From positions 1-47,934 of the IMG/VR virus record IMGVR_UViG_3300005293_000005: DNA of 47,934 bases. One strand, given 5' to 3'. The position numbers were made by a program, and so were the translations under genes. The notes below the pieces were generated by a model. That model did no database searches, was not told the DNA's origin, and saw nothing but the letters and a program-made list of their open reading frames with translations. The DNA is from a virus. Position 1 is the first letter of the stretch, and each line of letters starts with the position of its first letter. Positions 37,432 through 45,365 of the stretch are shown piece by piece.

Positions 37432-38468
37432 TATGCCGATGCTCCGTATGCAACACCCGCGCGGCCGGCTTGGTCTGCCTTGATCAGGAGGCCGGAAGCG
37501 CTCCAGGTCATCCAGTGATAATCGGCAAACGGCACGTTACGCGGGATTGGGGTGGTGTTGATTGCCATGCCGGTCAAAGGCTCAATATAGGCCTTGTTCA
37601 GCACGACGCCGACCATTTGGTTGCCGACCAGCAACTGCGAGGTCTTGATCGCGTCGATACCCGGGGTGTCTTCCAGAATGGCGCGATAGAACGAGCGGCT
37701 GATAGTGGTAGCGTCCACGGTACGCAGCAGGTTGGTCTCGATCTCCGGGGAGATGTAGATCGTAACCGGCGCAGTAACGCGGTTATTCCCGCCGCGAACA
37801 GCTTGCAGGAAACGCACCATTTGGCTTTGCAGCTGGATGTAGGTGGCCGCTGCGCTGGTCATGTCTTGGGTCAAGGTAACCGCGATGGTGTTCGGGTTGT
37901 TCTTGATACCGTAGGACTGGGCGCCTTGGTAGTTGAGCAGCGGGTTGCCGTCGACCAGGTTAACGGTCATCAGGCGCATAACTTCACGCACCGAGGCCGC
38001 TTGCGCGTCGGCAATATCTTCGGCGCCGATAGTGCGAAGGCCTTCCAGCTCGCGCCACTTCTTACCGAAGGTTTTCTCGTGGATCGGGATCAGTACACCG
38101 TCGTAATCGGCGGAAACGTCGCCCATCAACTTGGTACCCTGGCCGCTGATGGTGGTGGAGCCCTGATCCATCGCGCCGATACGGCGATAGGCAGCAACCA
38201 GTTTACCGATGTTGATCGAGCGGCTGAGCGCCATGATGTCGGTAAACATCACGTCGGCTTCCTGGCCGATCAGCTGCACAGTTTGGGTGTCCAGGTCCAG
38301 CCAGGCACGCGGGGCCAAGTCGGGCAGGGCGTTGACCTGCAGGCCGGCCATTTGGGCCAGACCGCGGTTCATGTTGTAGCCGACGGAGCGCAAATCCTCA
38401 CGCGCGTCGTACTGGGCCTGGGCGGCCTGGCTGTTCGCACAAATGCGAGCGTTCAGAATCAGCGACAT
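37431..38468 (-). CDS. Major capsid protein (DUF6260-like, HK97-fold), 345 aa
   Basis: MSLILNARICANSQAAQAQY, then DLRSVGYNMNRGLAQMAGL, TIYISPEIETNLLRTVD, and FADYHWMTWSASGLLIKADQ near the end. This matches a capsid family found with DUF2213 and DUF1073 head modules. It lacks an obvious N-terminal delta domain, in line with a separate scaffold/protease gene. One-base overlap with the decoration gene and the following gene. Confidence 0.85.
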   Translation of the reverse strand: MSLILNARICANSQAAQAQYDAREDLRSVGYNMNRGLAQMAGLQVNALPDLAPRAWLDLDTQTVQLIGQEADVMFTDIMALSRSINIGKLVAAYRRIGAMDQGSTTISGQGTKLMGDVSADYDGVLIPIHEKTFGKKWRELEGLRTIGAEDIADAQAASVREVMRLMTVNLVDGNPLLNYQGAQSYGIKNNPNTIAVTLTQDMTSAAATYIQLQSQMVRFLQAVRGGNNRVTAPVTIYISPEIETNLLRTVDATTISRSFYRAILEDTPGIDAIKTSQLLVGNQMVGVVLNKAYIEPLTGMAINTTPIPRNVPFADYHWMTWSASGLLIKADQAGRAGVAYGASA

Positions 38469-38908
38469 TATTTGATCCTCATGTCGATCAGGGTGTCGAC
38501 CGCGGCGCTTGCCGAGGCGAAGACCGAGTAGCCGATGATTGGGTCGGTACCAACAACGCCCAGGCGTACACGACCAGCAGCGTCGGCAGCGAGAGGGGAA
38601 TCAGCAACCAGGGTTTGGGTAGCCGCCACACGGACCAGATAGACGTCACGGCTGCGCGGGATGTAACCGAAAACGGTCTCCCCCTGGGCGTAGCTGTAGG
38701 TCAGGGTGTTCATGTGCGGCGGGGCGTCGGCGATGTAGAAGTACGCAGAAGCGCCGGTGCCGGCATTGGCCAGGGTGTTCGTATCGCGCACAACGATGTT
38801 GCCGGCTTTGATACCGGCTGCGGCTGCGGGCAGCTCCAGCACTTGCGGGGTGTTTTCTTCAACGCCACCGCGGTAAATTTTACGCTTTGGGCCGTTCTGA
38901 ATAGCCAT
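38468..38908 (-). CDS. Putative capsid decoration (cement) protein, 146 aa
   Basis: MAIQNGPKRKIYRGGVEENT, then a beta-rich body with AGNIVVRDTNTLANAGTGAS and GRVRLGVVGTDPIIGYSVFA. Size, composition and position directly upstream of the major capsid gene match cement proteins that stabilise expanded heads. Starts three bases from the DUF2213 stop. Confidence 0.7.
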   Translation of the reverse strand: MAIQNGPKRKIYRGGVEENTPQVLELPAAAAGIKAGNIVVRDTNTLANAGTGASAYFYIADAPPHMNTLTYSYAQGETVFGYIPRSRDVYLVRVAATQTLVADSPLAADAAGRVRLGVVGTDPIIGYSVFASASAAVDTLIDMRIK

Positions 38909-38911
38909 GTC

Positions 38912-40291
38912 TTAGGCCTCCGGCAATGCGGTTTTTTGGAAGCCTTCGGCGCCGGTGTTGGCTTGGAAGCCGCCGACGATGGCCGCAGAGCCGACCAGTT
39001 TGGCATGGCACTCGTCGAGCGCGTTACCAGTCAGTGCATCGGCTACGCCCTGGCCCAGCTTTTCGGCTACGACCTTGCGTTTGTCAGCTTCAGCCGCACG
39101 GGCGTTGGCAGTGAGGCTTTCGCTCAGGGCATTCTGGTTAGTCTCCAGCTTGCTCAAGCGTTCAGCAATAGGGGCAAAGAGCTTTTCCAGCGCTTCGCCT
39201 TGCGTTTTGGCGTTGGCGGCGAGCGCCTCGTCAAGTTCTTTACGGTCCATATCGGAAGGTACCTCGGCGGTTGGTTTGGTGTCAGGTTTCGAGTTTAACC
39301 GAAAACCTAACGATTGCAAAAATCTATTAACTAGCGGGCTGTCAACCCATTCAGTCTTTTGCTCGACCTCTTTAGAGGTTTCTGCCCACTGCACCGCATC
39401 GTCCTTGATCGAATAGGCAATCGCTTCGGACCTACCTTCGCGGTGTACGATCGCCGTGGTGGCGTCGAAGTCTTCAACCCACACGTATTTATCCCCGCCG
39501 CCCCACTTCTTATTAGCGGCGTCGCTGAGCATGCGTTGCAAGTTGCCATAGCTCTGTTTGCTCAGCACCTCGTTAACCGTCAAGGGCACCGCATCCTCAA
39601 CGCGCAGGTTGTTCACCATGAGGCCCACGCCTTGATCGGGGGTTGCGGCGCCAACCTCATCCAGCAGGATGCAATCATGGTCCATTACCATGGACTTGGC
39701 AGTGCCGCGGTACTGGGTGCCGTTCGTGGTCATGCCGCTAGCGCCCAGGTCGGCGTTAAGGAAAATGCCGGTAGAGGTATGCACGTTGCCTTTAGGCTCG
39801 CCCATTACCCCTTTTTCAATATCGAAGCCTACGCGCTCCAGCAGGCGGCGCCCGCCTTCGGTATTCGCTGCATACTCGATGTCTACCCACTTCTCCAGGT
39901 AGATCCGGTTGCCGCGGCGCTCGACGTTGCGGTTCCATGCGCCGATGTGGTGGGCATTGATCGCCTCGCCCATATTGGCCGACACATACACGCCGTTAAC
40001 GGTTGGGTGCCCGAGCGGCGCCAATTTCCCTTCCAGGCCTTTATAGCTGGCCTCAATCTCCGAATGCGGATAGAGCAGGCCGTTCATTACCACGTCATCG
40101 GGCAGCGTGTAGGACGGCAGCACCAGGTGTTTGCGGTCGTTATGGACTTCGAGGCGGATTGCCGAGTTGCTGACAAGGGCCGTCAGGTTGACCCGCTCGC
40201 GCTCGCCGGTGGATTTATTGACGTAGAGCTGCAGCGGTTGAGCGACAGGCCCGCGCCACCACTTGGCGAAGGCACGAAAGGGTTTAAACAT
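38912..40291 (-). CDS. DUF2213 prohead protease / scaffold protein, 459 aa
   Basis: The N-terminal half matches DUF2213: RHLVLP-type strand (KHLVLPSYTLPDDVVMNGLL), LAPLGHPTVNGVYVSANM with G-H-P, ANMGEAINAHHIGAWNRNV, and later AKSMVMDHDCILLDEVGAAT. In this family the first domain is a predicted maturation protease. The C-terminal roughly 110 residues are helical (ELDEALAANAKTQGEALEKL), as in fused scaffolds. I chose the ATG at 40291 (MFKPFRAFAKWW) with GGAGAG upstream. Transcribed away from the portal. Confidence 0.85.
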   Translation of the reverse strand: MFKPFRAFAKWWRGPVAQPLQLYVNKSTGERERVNLTALVSNSAIRLEVHNDRKHLVLPSYTLPDDVVMNGLLYPHSEIEASYKGLEGKLAPLGHPTVNGVYVSANMGEAINAHHIGAWNRNVERRGNRIYLEKWVDIEYAANTEGGRRLLERVGFDIEKGVMGEPKGNVHTSTGIFLNADLGASGMTTNGTQYRGTAKSMVMDHDCILLDEVGAATPDQGVGLMVNNLRVEDAVPLTVNEVLSKQSYGNLQRMLSDAANKKWGGGDKYVWVEDFDATTAIVHREGRSEAIAYSIKDDAVQWAETSKEVEQKTEWVDSPLVNRFLQSLGFRLNSKPDTKPTAEVPSDMDRKELDEALAANAKTQGEALEKLFAPIAERLSKLETNQNALSESLTANARAAEADKRKVVAEKLGQGVADALTGNALDECHAKLVGSAAIVGGFQANTGAEGFQKTALPEA

Positions 40292-40370
40292 GGTCTTGAC
40301 TCTCCGGGTGTGCGTAGGTGATGCGTCAAGGGTATCATAATGCCAAATCAACGCCACCGGACTCATACCG

Positions 40371-41777
40371 ATGCAACGACCAGACCTGTTTAACCGACTG
40401 TTCTCGATGTTTACGAGCATGGGCTCGGACGATAAGCGTAAGAGCGCCTGGCGCGAGTACGGCTATAAAGACAACCTCGTATTCGAGGATTTCTACAACC
40501 TATACGAACGCGAGGGCGTGGCGCACGGCGTCGTCGATTTGCTTAACGGCAAATGCTTTGAGACCAGCCCCTGGGTAATCGAGGGTGATGAGTTTGACGA
40601 GAAGCGCCCGGAAACCCCGTGGGAAAAAGAATTCCGGCAATTCGCCAAAAAGGCCAAGTTATGGAAAGCCTTTAAGACCGCCGATAAATACCGCATGGTT
40701 GGCCGGTTTTCCGGGATCATCGTGCAGCTCGCCGACGGCGGCAAGTGGGATCAGCCGGTTACCGGCAGCGGCAAGCGCGTCATTAAAGCCCTGATTCCCG
40801 CTTGGGAGGGGCAACTAAAGGCGAGCGAGGTAGACACTAACGCCAATTCCCCTACCTACGGCGAGCCTAAATTTTGGGCATATACCGAGAATGCGGTGCA
40901 GCCTAAAACCGATCCGGGTCAGGCTGCGCCTCCTACCCGCAGCCTGACCATCCACCCCGACCGCATCATTATCTTGGGCGACTGGCGTTCGGGCTCCAGC
41001 TTTCTCAAGGCCCCCTATAACGCGTTCGTCAACCTGGAAAAGATCACCGGCGGTAGCGGCGAGTCCTACCTGAAGAATGCCAGCCGCCAGATCCATATCA
41101 ACTTCGACAAGGAAACCAAGCCGGAGGAGCTGGTGCGGGCAAATGGATTGAAGAATACCGGCGAGCTCCAACAGCTTATCGACGACCAGGCAAAAGACCT
41201 CAACACGGGGATCGACGCCTCTCTAGTCACTTGGGGCGGTACCGCCTCCCCATTGGTGGCCGTCGTGCCAGACCCCACGCCGCACTATAGCGTCAACATC
41301 CAGACCATTGCCGCCGCAACCGGTCTGCCGGCCAAGGTCATCAGCGGCATGCAGACCGGCGAACGTGCAAGCGTTGAAGATTTGAAGCAGTTCAATAAGC
41401 AGGGCCAGGGGCGGCGGATTAACGAGCTGTCGGACGACGGCGAACAGCTGGTGGCCCACCTGATTCGCATCGGTGCAGTCACGCCGCCGGCCGGTGAAAC
41501 CACATTCATGTGGGACGACCTTACCGAAGCCTCGCAAGGCGAGAAGCTGGCTAACGTTGTGCTCATGGCTGACGTGAACCAGAAGTCGGCCGGCAATGGC
41601 GATCTACCGGTCTTCGCTTCGACCGAACTGCGCGAGGCTGCGGGCTACGAGAACGACGCCGAAAGTGAAAAGGCCCGTGAAGAGGACTTGCCGGATGAGG
41701 AGCCTGCGGACCTGCCGACCATTGACCCAACTACCGGTCAGCCCGTAGCACCTGCACTGCCGGCGTTGACCGCCTAA
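40371..41777 (+). CDS. Portal protein (DUF1073 / anti-CBASS Acb1-like domain), 468 aa
   Basis: Matches the DUF1073 portal family: LFNRLFSMFTSMGSDDKRKS, YEREGVAHGVVDLLNGKCFE, KTADKYRMVGRFSGIIVQLA, IHPDRIIILGDWRSGSSFLK, and LPAKVISGMQTGERASVEDL. The database name of this domain includes Acb1 because a CBASS inhibitor is related, but this length and location beside MuF point to portal function. The C-terminal roughly 50 residues are acidic and proline-rich. Start at 40371 has a weak ribosome site. It runs opposite to the DUF2213-capsid genes. Confidence 0.9.
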   Translation: MQRPDLFNRLFSMFTSMGSDDKRKSAWREYGYKDNLVFEDFYNLYEREGVAHGVVDLLNGKCFETSPWVIEGDEFDEKRPETPWEKEFRQFAKKAKLWKAFKTADKYRMVGRFSGIIVQLADGGKWDQPVTGSGKRVIKALIPAWEGQLKASEVDTNANSPTYGEPKFWAYTENAVQPKTDPGQAAPPTRSLTIHPDRIIILGDWRSGSSFLKAPYNAFVNLEKITGGSGESYLKNASRQIHINFDKETKPEELVRANGLKNTGELQQLIDDQAKDLNTGIDASLVTWGGTASPLVAVVPDPTPHYSVNIQTIAAATGLPAKVISGMQTGERASVEDLKQFNKQGQGRRINELSDDGEQLVAHLIRIGAVTPPAGETTFMWDDLTEASQGEKLANVVLMADVNQKSAGNGDLPVFASTELREAAGYENDAESEKAREEDLPDEEPADLPTIDPTTGQPVAPALPALTA

Positions 41778-42685
41778 TGGCCCGCGCCCCGATCTTGCCG
41801 GCTAACCTGGGCGACCCGACCGGCACCGACCCTAAAGTGCGCCAGGCGACAGCGGAATTCAAACGCCGCATTCGCCTGTGCCGCAGGGCCTATCTTGATC
41901 TGCTCGATAAAATCGAATTCGACACGGTCACCACGAATGCCGTGCGCTACGAGTTCCGCACACTGCCTAACATCCTGGCGCAGCTGCTCGAAGAGACCGG
42001 CCGCCTTGTTGACCAACTCCTCGGCGCCGACAGCCTGCGCAACTGGTTTACGGTAGGCTACGTCATCCCGGCCTATGAGAAAGGCAGTGCGGCGGCCTGG
42101 CGCAACCTGGGCGTGCAGTCGACCGAGTATCAGGCGTTGCGGCCTACGCTGCTGAGCCTGCTGCAGTCGCCGCCCTATCAGAACCGTATCGGCCTGATCC
42201 GCGCGCGGGAGTTTGAGCTGATGAAAGGGTTAGCCGCGGAGGTCAAGCAAGGCCTGTCGCAGCAGCTGACCGCCGGGCTCGCTCAAGGTATTGGGCCTAA
42301 GCAGATCGCCCGCAACATCACTGCTCAGACCGGTATTGAGGAGCGCCGCGCCGAACGCATCGCACGCACCGAGGTTAACCAGGCCCTGCGCACCGCACGC
42401 ATGGACGAGACGCAAGACGCCTCTAGCCGCTTGGGCATCATGGTCAAAGTCATGCACCTATCGGCCCTGTCACCCACCACTCGCGCAACGCACGCCTCTC
42501 GATCGGGTCAGCTGTTCACGGTGCAGGAGGAACGCGACTGGTTTGCCGAGGGCGCCAACGCGATCAACTGCAAGTGCACTACAAGCGAGGTGCTCGTCGA
42601 CGAGAAGGGCCAGCCGCGCAGCAAGGGCCTTGTAGACCGAGTGCGCGCGGCTAGTGAGAAGTGGCAGGCGGATAACGCCGAGTGA
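41777..42685 (+). CDS. Head morphogenesis protein (SPP1 gp7 / Mu gpF-like), 302 aa
   Basis: The conserved MuF core is IARTEVNQALRTARMDETQD (about residues 194-213), followed by HASRSGQLFTVQEERDWFAE and AINCKCTTSEVLVDEKG (about 265-280). The N-terminal half is helical. This minor head protein enters the prohead with the portal. Its ATG shares one base with the portal stop (TAATG), so the two are coupled. Confidence 0.88.
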   Translation: MARAPILPANLGDPTGTDPKVRQATAEFKRRIRLCRRAYLDLLDKIEFDTVTTNAVRYEFRTLPNILAQLLEETGRLVDQLLGADSLRNWFTVGYVIPAYEKGSAAAWRNLGVQSTEYQALRPTLLSLLQSPPYQNRIGLIRAREFELMKGLAAEVKQGLSQQLTAGLAQGIGPKQIARNITAQTGIEERRAERIARTEVNQALRTARMDETQDASSRLGIMVKVMHLSALSPTTRATHASRSGQLFTVQEERDWFAEGANAINCKCTTSEVLVDEKGQPRSKGLVDRVRAASEKWQADNAE

Positions 42686-42722
42686 CTGTCACTTGACTGT
42701 GCGGTTTTTAGTCGTGACTGTC

Positions 42723-43169
42723 CTACGCGGGTAGCAACAGGTCAGGCACTTCACTGAAACGCCAGGCCACTACGTCCGGAAAAAGCATCCCCGCAACATA
42801 GCCGACCCCGGTTTTAAACCGCCCGTTACTCATCAGAAAATCAAGCCGCGTACCGATCGCCCAAGGCGCTCTAGCCTCCCGGATACCTGTCCAGCCTTCA
42901 GGCAATTGCGGGGCGCTAGGCGCCGGCGCTTCAAACGCTTTCGGGGCATCGTCCTCCGCCAGCATCTGCAGACGGCGGTTAAGCGTATCGACCGCCTCGC
43001 GCACATCCTGTTCGAAGGTCTTGCCGGCACCCCGCTGGCCCGCGCACAACAGCTTCTTGATCGCATGCCCGAGTGCCTGATCGGTCACGCCGAACAGCTC
43101 AAGCGTGCGGTAGACGTCAATCGTCTTGAGGTTCGAAACGTCCTTGTGGTAGTGCGAGTGCTTGGTCAT
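42723..43169 (-). CDS. Conserved phage protein, 148 aa
   Basis: The first roughly 60 residues (MTKHSHYHKDVSNLKTIDVY, LFGVTDQALGHAIKKLLCAG, RGAGKTFEQDVREAVDTL) are a strongly conserved motif among proteobacterial phages. Conserved His (HSHYHK) may bind metal. Linked to a C-terminal segment ending DVVAWRFSEVPDLLLPA by a Pro/Ala linker. Function unknown. Last gene of the unit starting at 43593. Confidence 0.75.
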   Translation of the reverse strand: MTKHSHYHKDVSNLKTIDVYRTLELFGVTDQALGHAIKKLLCAGQRGAGKTFEQDVREAVDTLNRRLQMLAEDDAPKAFEAPAPSAPQLPEGWTGIREARAPWAIGTRLDFLMSNGRFKTGVGYVAGMLFPDVVAWRFSEVPDLLLPA

Positions 43170-43441
43170 TCGTCGACTCCGATGAATACCGCCTGGGTGT
43201 AGTAGGTTGTGACGCTACGGTTAGTCTTGAGGTTGGAAATTTGCCCAGCCCTGAAGGCTTTAGCCGCATCTGGCCGAACAAAGCCGAAAATCTTAACGCC
43301 CGGCGGTGCGGCGGCAATAGCCCGATCCAATCGGTTGATCAGCGATTGCAGCTCAGGCGTGCGGATAACGATGGTTCTGTCGCCCTGTTGCTGGGCCCTT
43401 GCCAGCTCAGCGCGTAGATACTGGATGTCTTCAACGTTCAT
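43166..43441 (-). CDS. Hypothetical protein, 91 aa
   Basis: MNVEDIQYLRAELARAQQQG starts a helical N-terminal part, followed by LQSLINRLDRAIAAAPPGV and a beta-rich end (SVTTYYTQAVFIGVDE). No recognised family. ATGA overlaps at both ends. Confidence 0.65.
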   Translation of the reverse strand: MNVEDIQYLRAELARAQQQGDRTIVIRTPELQSLINRLDRAIAAAPPGVKIFGFVRPDAAKAFRAGQISNLKTNRSVTTYYTQAVFIGVDE

Positions 43442-43593
43442 AGCTCATGCACCTCTAGGTATTGCTTGGGGAACCACAGGCGGTTAGGCAAGCCGGTTTT
43501 TAGATAGCTGACGTAGGCGCCGGGGTGACTGGTGGACTTGGCCACGTCGTGCCACTTTTCGGCTTTGTCCTGTAGGCGATGGGTTGTGCTCAT
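43438..43593 (-). CDS. Small hypothetical protein, 51 aa
   Basis: MSTTHRLQDKAEKWHDVAKS, ending WFPKQYLEVHEL. Its stop overlaps the next ATG as ATGA, and it is the first gene after the promoter at 43627-43655. A-T-T-C-A-G-A-G before the ATG gives only a weak ribosome site. No known function. Confidence 0.6.
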   Translation of the reverse strand: MSTTHRLQDKAEKWHDVAKSTSHPGAYVSYLKTGLPNRLWFPKQYLEVHEL

Positions 43594-43626
43594 CTCTGAA
43601 TACCTCATTCGGTTGAAAGTTCAGGT

Positions 43627-43655
43627 AGGTTATGCGGGCTTGAATACTTTGTCAA
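43627..43655 (-). promoter_or_regulatory. Sigma70-type promoter with conserved spacer
   Basis: -35 TTGACA (43650-43655), 17-base spacer AAGTATTCAAGCCCGCA, -10 TAACCT (43627-43632), leftward. It lies just after the terminator at 43661-43694, the same terminator-then-promoter order as at 45331-45400. Drives 43593-42723. Confidence 0.75.
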
Positions 43656-43660
43656 CAGGC

Positions 43661-43694
43661 ATTAAAAAGCCCCAGGCTGTTAGGCGCTGGGGCT
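43661..43694 (-). terminator. Intrinsic terminator (leftward)
   Basis: On the - strand: AGCCCCAG...CTGGGGCT (8-bp stem, 11-base loop) then TTTTTAAT. It closes the unit of small genes 45292-43830. Very similar in sequence to the terminator after the terminase genes. Confidence 0.8.
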
Positions 43695-43724
43695 AGGTGT
43701 CCGTGTTGTCGCCGCCGGTACGGG

Positions 43725-43820
43725 CTAACCGGCAAAGCCTGCATGGCTGGCTAGGCGCATTCCGAGCATTGTCCGGTTTTCAGCCGGAGGGGCGTTACCT
43801 GCTCGGCATATCTGAGCCAT
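43725..43820 (-). CDS. Doubtful small ORF, 31 aa
   Basis: In the 135-base gap between the 43830 gene and the terminator, one frame on the - strand reads MAQICRAGNAPPAENRTMLG... It starts 10 bases after the upstream stop but has no ribosome site. It may be non-coding; I record it because nothing else fills the gap. Confidence 0.2.
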   Translation of the reverse strand: MAQICRAGNAPPAENRTMLGMRLASHAGFAG

Positions 43821-43829
43821 CCGTGCAGC

Positions 43830-43991
43830 CTATTCGGCTATCTTGAGGGCGTCAAGCTGTTTTATGAGCTCTTGTGCCTGTTCGATCGCCTCATTGGCTA
43901 AGGCTTTCTGAGAACCGCAGGTAAGGGCCAGGAGGCCGACAAGGATCTGCGTGGCGATGCGTTCCAGGCGTTCGAGCTCTTTAGCAGTCAT
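43830..43991 (-). CDS. Small helical protein, 53 aa
   Basis: MTAKELERLERIATQILVGL... is helical with a moderately hydrophobic centre (ATQILVGLLALTCGSQ) and an amphipathic end (EAIEQAQELIKQLDALKIAE). Start at 43991 chosen for the ATGA overlap with the preceding gene; the longer frame upstream lies inside that gene. Function unknown. Confidence 0.6.
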   Translation of the reverse strand: MTAKELERLERIATQILVGLLALTCGSQKALANEAIEQAQELIKQLDALKIAE

Positions 43992-44203
43992 TCGATCTTG
44001 CTCCCGTCGAGGTTTGTGTATTGTGCCTTGAAGGCTGCGAGGCTTTTCCAGTGACTGCGCCCTCCCCACCAGTGCGGCACTAGGTAAACGTAACCCTCCT
44101 GGCGATAGGGCTTCAAATCCGACCAATACACCTGGCCGTCTTTCTTGCGCACGTACTTGGTCTTTGGCGGCCGTTCGCCGAAAAGGTCATTCAGCTGTCG
44201 CAT
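43988..44203 (-). CDS. Hypothetical protein, 71 aa
   Basis: MRQLNDLFGERPPKTKYVRK, then DGQVYWSDLKPYRQEGYVYL and a Trp-rich GGRSHWKSLAAFKAQY. AAGGAG nine bases before the ATG at 44203 fixes the start. The pattern is basic and aromatic, suggesting nucleic-acid or protein binding. Family not recognised. Confidence 0.65.
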   Translation of the reverse strand: MRQLNDLFGERPPKTKYVRKKDGQVYWSDLKPYRQEGYVYLVPHWWGGRSHWKSLAAFKAQYTNLDGSKIE

Positions 44204-44408
44204 TTGCGTTCTCCTTGCGCAATACCACGCCCTGCACCACAAAGTCGGGCTCGATCACCTGCACGGTCGATAGCGCCGGATCACGCCACACCATGGGGCC
44301 TTCGCCCTGGGCATTCTGAGCGGCCACTGAGCGCGAGCAGCTGAGGCATTTAGCGCGGATCACCTGCTCGATCTTGCCGTCGATAGTCTTGAGGAGGAAA
44401 AGGGGCAT
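44187..44408 (-). CDS. Hypothetical protein with a CxxC pair, 73 aa
   Basis: MPLFLLKTIDGKIEQVIRAK then CLSC near residues 21-24, with the rest beta-rich (VIEPDFVVQGVVLRKENA). One CxxC pair alone is too little for a zinc ribbon. ATG at 44408 follows GAGGG and overlaps the previous stop (TGATG). Overlaps the next gene by 17 bases. Confidence 0.6.
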   Translation of the reverse strand: MPLFLLKTIDGKIEQVIRAKCLSCSRSVAAQNAQGEGPMVWRDPALSTVQVIEPDFVVQGVVLRKENANATAE

Positions 44409-44554
44409 CAGACAGCCCTCAGCGTGTTGGCCTGGCGCCACAAGCGCACCCACTTCGAGCCCTGGGCGTGCGCCGAGTACCATTCAGGCGAAAAGGCTAA
44501 AAGCATGTAGCATTTGCGGCGGTAATGCTCGATTTGTTCCTCGATAGCGGTCAT
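44408..44554 (-). CDS. Small hypothetical protein, 48 aa
   Basis: MTAIEEQIEHYRRKCYMLLA, ending WVRLWRQANTLRAV. Helical and basic. Fits exactly between two genes with ATGA upstream and TGATG downstream, which supports it in spite of size. Function unknown. Confidence 0.6.
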   Translation of the reverse strand: MTAIEEQIEHYRRKCYMLLAFSPEWYSAHAQGSKWVRLWRQANTLRAV

Positions 44555-44724
44555 GGCTTTGGTAACTCCTGATTATCGCGGCGCATAACGGCGCCACGTC
44601 GGGTAACTTCAACACCGGCATCGGTAACCCGAAAGCCGAGTTTCATGATGGCTTTGCCGATCTCGATGACGAGTAGGGCTACGTGGTATCGAACGTTGCG
44701 CTGTGCGTCTGCAAAAGTTTTCAT
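44551..44724 (-). CDS. Small basic protein, 57 aa
   Basis: MKTFADAQRNVRYHVALLVI, then EIGKAIMKLGFRVTDAGVEV and a basic end (TRRGAVMRRDNQELPKP). No known domain. The start and stop are both in ATGA overlaps. Confidence 0.6.
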   Translation of the reverse strand: MKTFADAQRNVRYHVALLVIEIGKAIMKLGFRVTDAGVEVTRRGAVMRRDNQELPKP

Positions 44725-44999
44725 TCACCCGGCCTCTTGAATGCTTGCCCCGGCACATGGCCTTTCGGCAGGTCTTGATAATTCGGCTCACCGGTGCGCG
44801 TGCGCCCTGTAGGGCTCAAGCCTCGGGCGGCCATTAGCTCCGTGAACCGATCGAGATGAGCCTTGAACGCATTCTCGCGAGCCTGGCGCTGTTCCGGCGT
44901 CTCGGTCAACTTCTCGTAGACGTCCGCGCTCACCATTATGGTATTCGGCGGCAGGATATCTGCCTTGTAGACCTTGAAGCCTTTAAAATCAATGCTCAT
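44721..44999 (-). CDS. Hypothetical protein, 92 aa
   Basis: MSIDFKGFKVYKADILPPNT, then a helical RQARENAFKAHLDRFTELMA and a basic, flexible end (SPTGRTRTGEPNYQDL). I chose the ATG at 44999 for its ATGA overlap with the preceding gene; the frame is open further upstream but that part overlaps another gene and the promoter. Family not recognised. Confidence 0.65.
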   Translation of the reverse strand: MSIDFKGFKVYKADILPPNTIMVSADVYEKLTETPEQRQARENAFKAHLDRFTELMAARGLSPTGRTRTGEPNYQDLPKGHVPGQAFKRPGE

Positions 45000-45292
45000 G
45001 GCTGCTCGCCTTTCGCTTGGGCAATAACGATTGCCGCGTTCTCGATAGCCTTGCCGGCCAGTTTGGCGCTTACTTCGCCACCGGTCAGGCATTTGACAAG
45101 GCAGTCGTTGACCTGTTCGAGGGCAGCCAACAACTCCGGCGCCGCAAGGATCAATGCATGGTCGGCATCGTTGGGCGCGTAGTCGGGATGAAAGGCGAAA
45201 ATTTGGTCGCCATAGGGGTGCGTATCGCAAGGGCGGTGCACTGAATCGCTCTTGCTGCGGCCCAGCCACGGTCCCGGTGTGTGCTTGCTCAT
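44996..45292 (-). CDS. Conserved phage protein (HTPGPW family), 98 aa
   Basis: MSKHTPGPWLGRSKSDSVHR, followed by NDADHALILAAPELLAALEQ and AGKAIENAAIVIAQAKGE. The H-T-P-G-P-W start and the A-D-A-x-L-I-A-A-A-P-E-L-L-x-A-L block are a hallmark of a very common phage family with no known function. First gene below the promoter at 45331-45359. Confidence 0.8.
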   Translation of the reverse strand: MSKHTPGPWLGRSKSDSVHRPCDTHPYGDQIFAFHPDYAPNDADHALILAAPELLAALEQVNDCLVKCLTGGEVSAKLAGKAIENAAIVIAQAKGEQP

Positions 45293-45330
45293 CGCCTATA
45301 ACCTCATCGGTGTTCATTGAAAGTCCGGCT

Positions 45331-45359
45331 AGGCTATTCGGCCTTGAGCTACTTGTCAA
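45331..45359 (-). promoter_or_regulatory. Sigma70-type promoter with conserved spacer
   Basis: -35 TTGACA (45354-45359), 17-base spacer AGTAGCTCAAGGCCGAA, -10 TAGCCT (45331-45336), leftward. Follows the terminase terminator directly and drives 45292-43830. Confidence 0.8.
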
Positions 45360-45365
45360 GCGGGC

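Noticed and set aside
37470-38531. 353-codon open frame on + opposite the major capsid gene
   Set aside because: Shadow of a well-supported capsid gene with no domain or ribosome site.
39359-40321. 320-codon open frame on + opposite the DUF2213 gene
   Set aside because: Shadow frame; DUF2213 motifs on the other strand are clear.
40371-41777. Anti-CBASS Acb1 function for the DUF1073 protein
   Set aside because: The domain name is shared, but size, neighbouring MuF gene and absence of another portal gene point to portal. The catalytic HxT pairs of Acb1 were not seen.
42683-42720. Possible terminator after the MuF gene (AGTGAC-T-GTCACT, later GGTTTTT)
   Set aside because: The 6-bp stem has a one-base loop and the T tract is separated from it by more than ten bases, so it does not look like a working intrinsic terminator.
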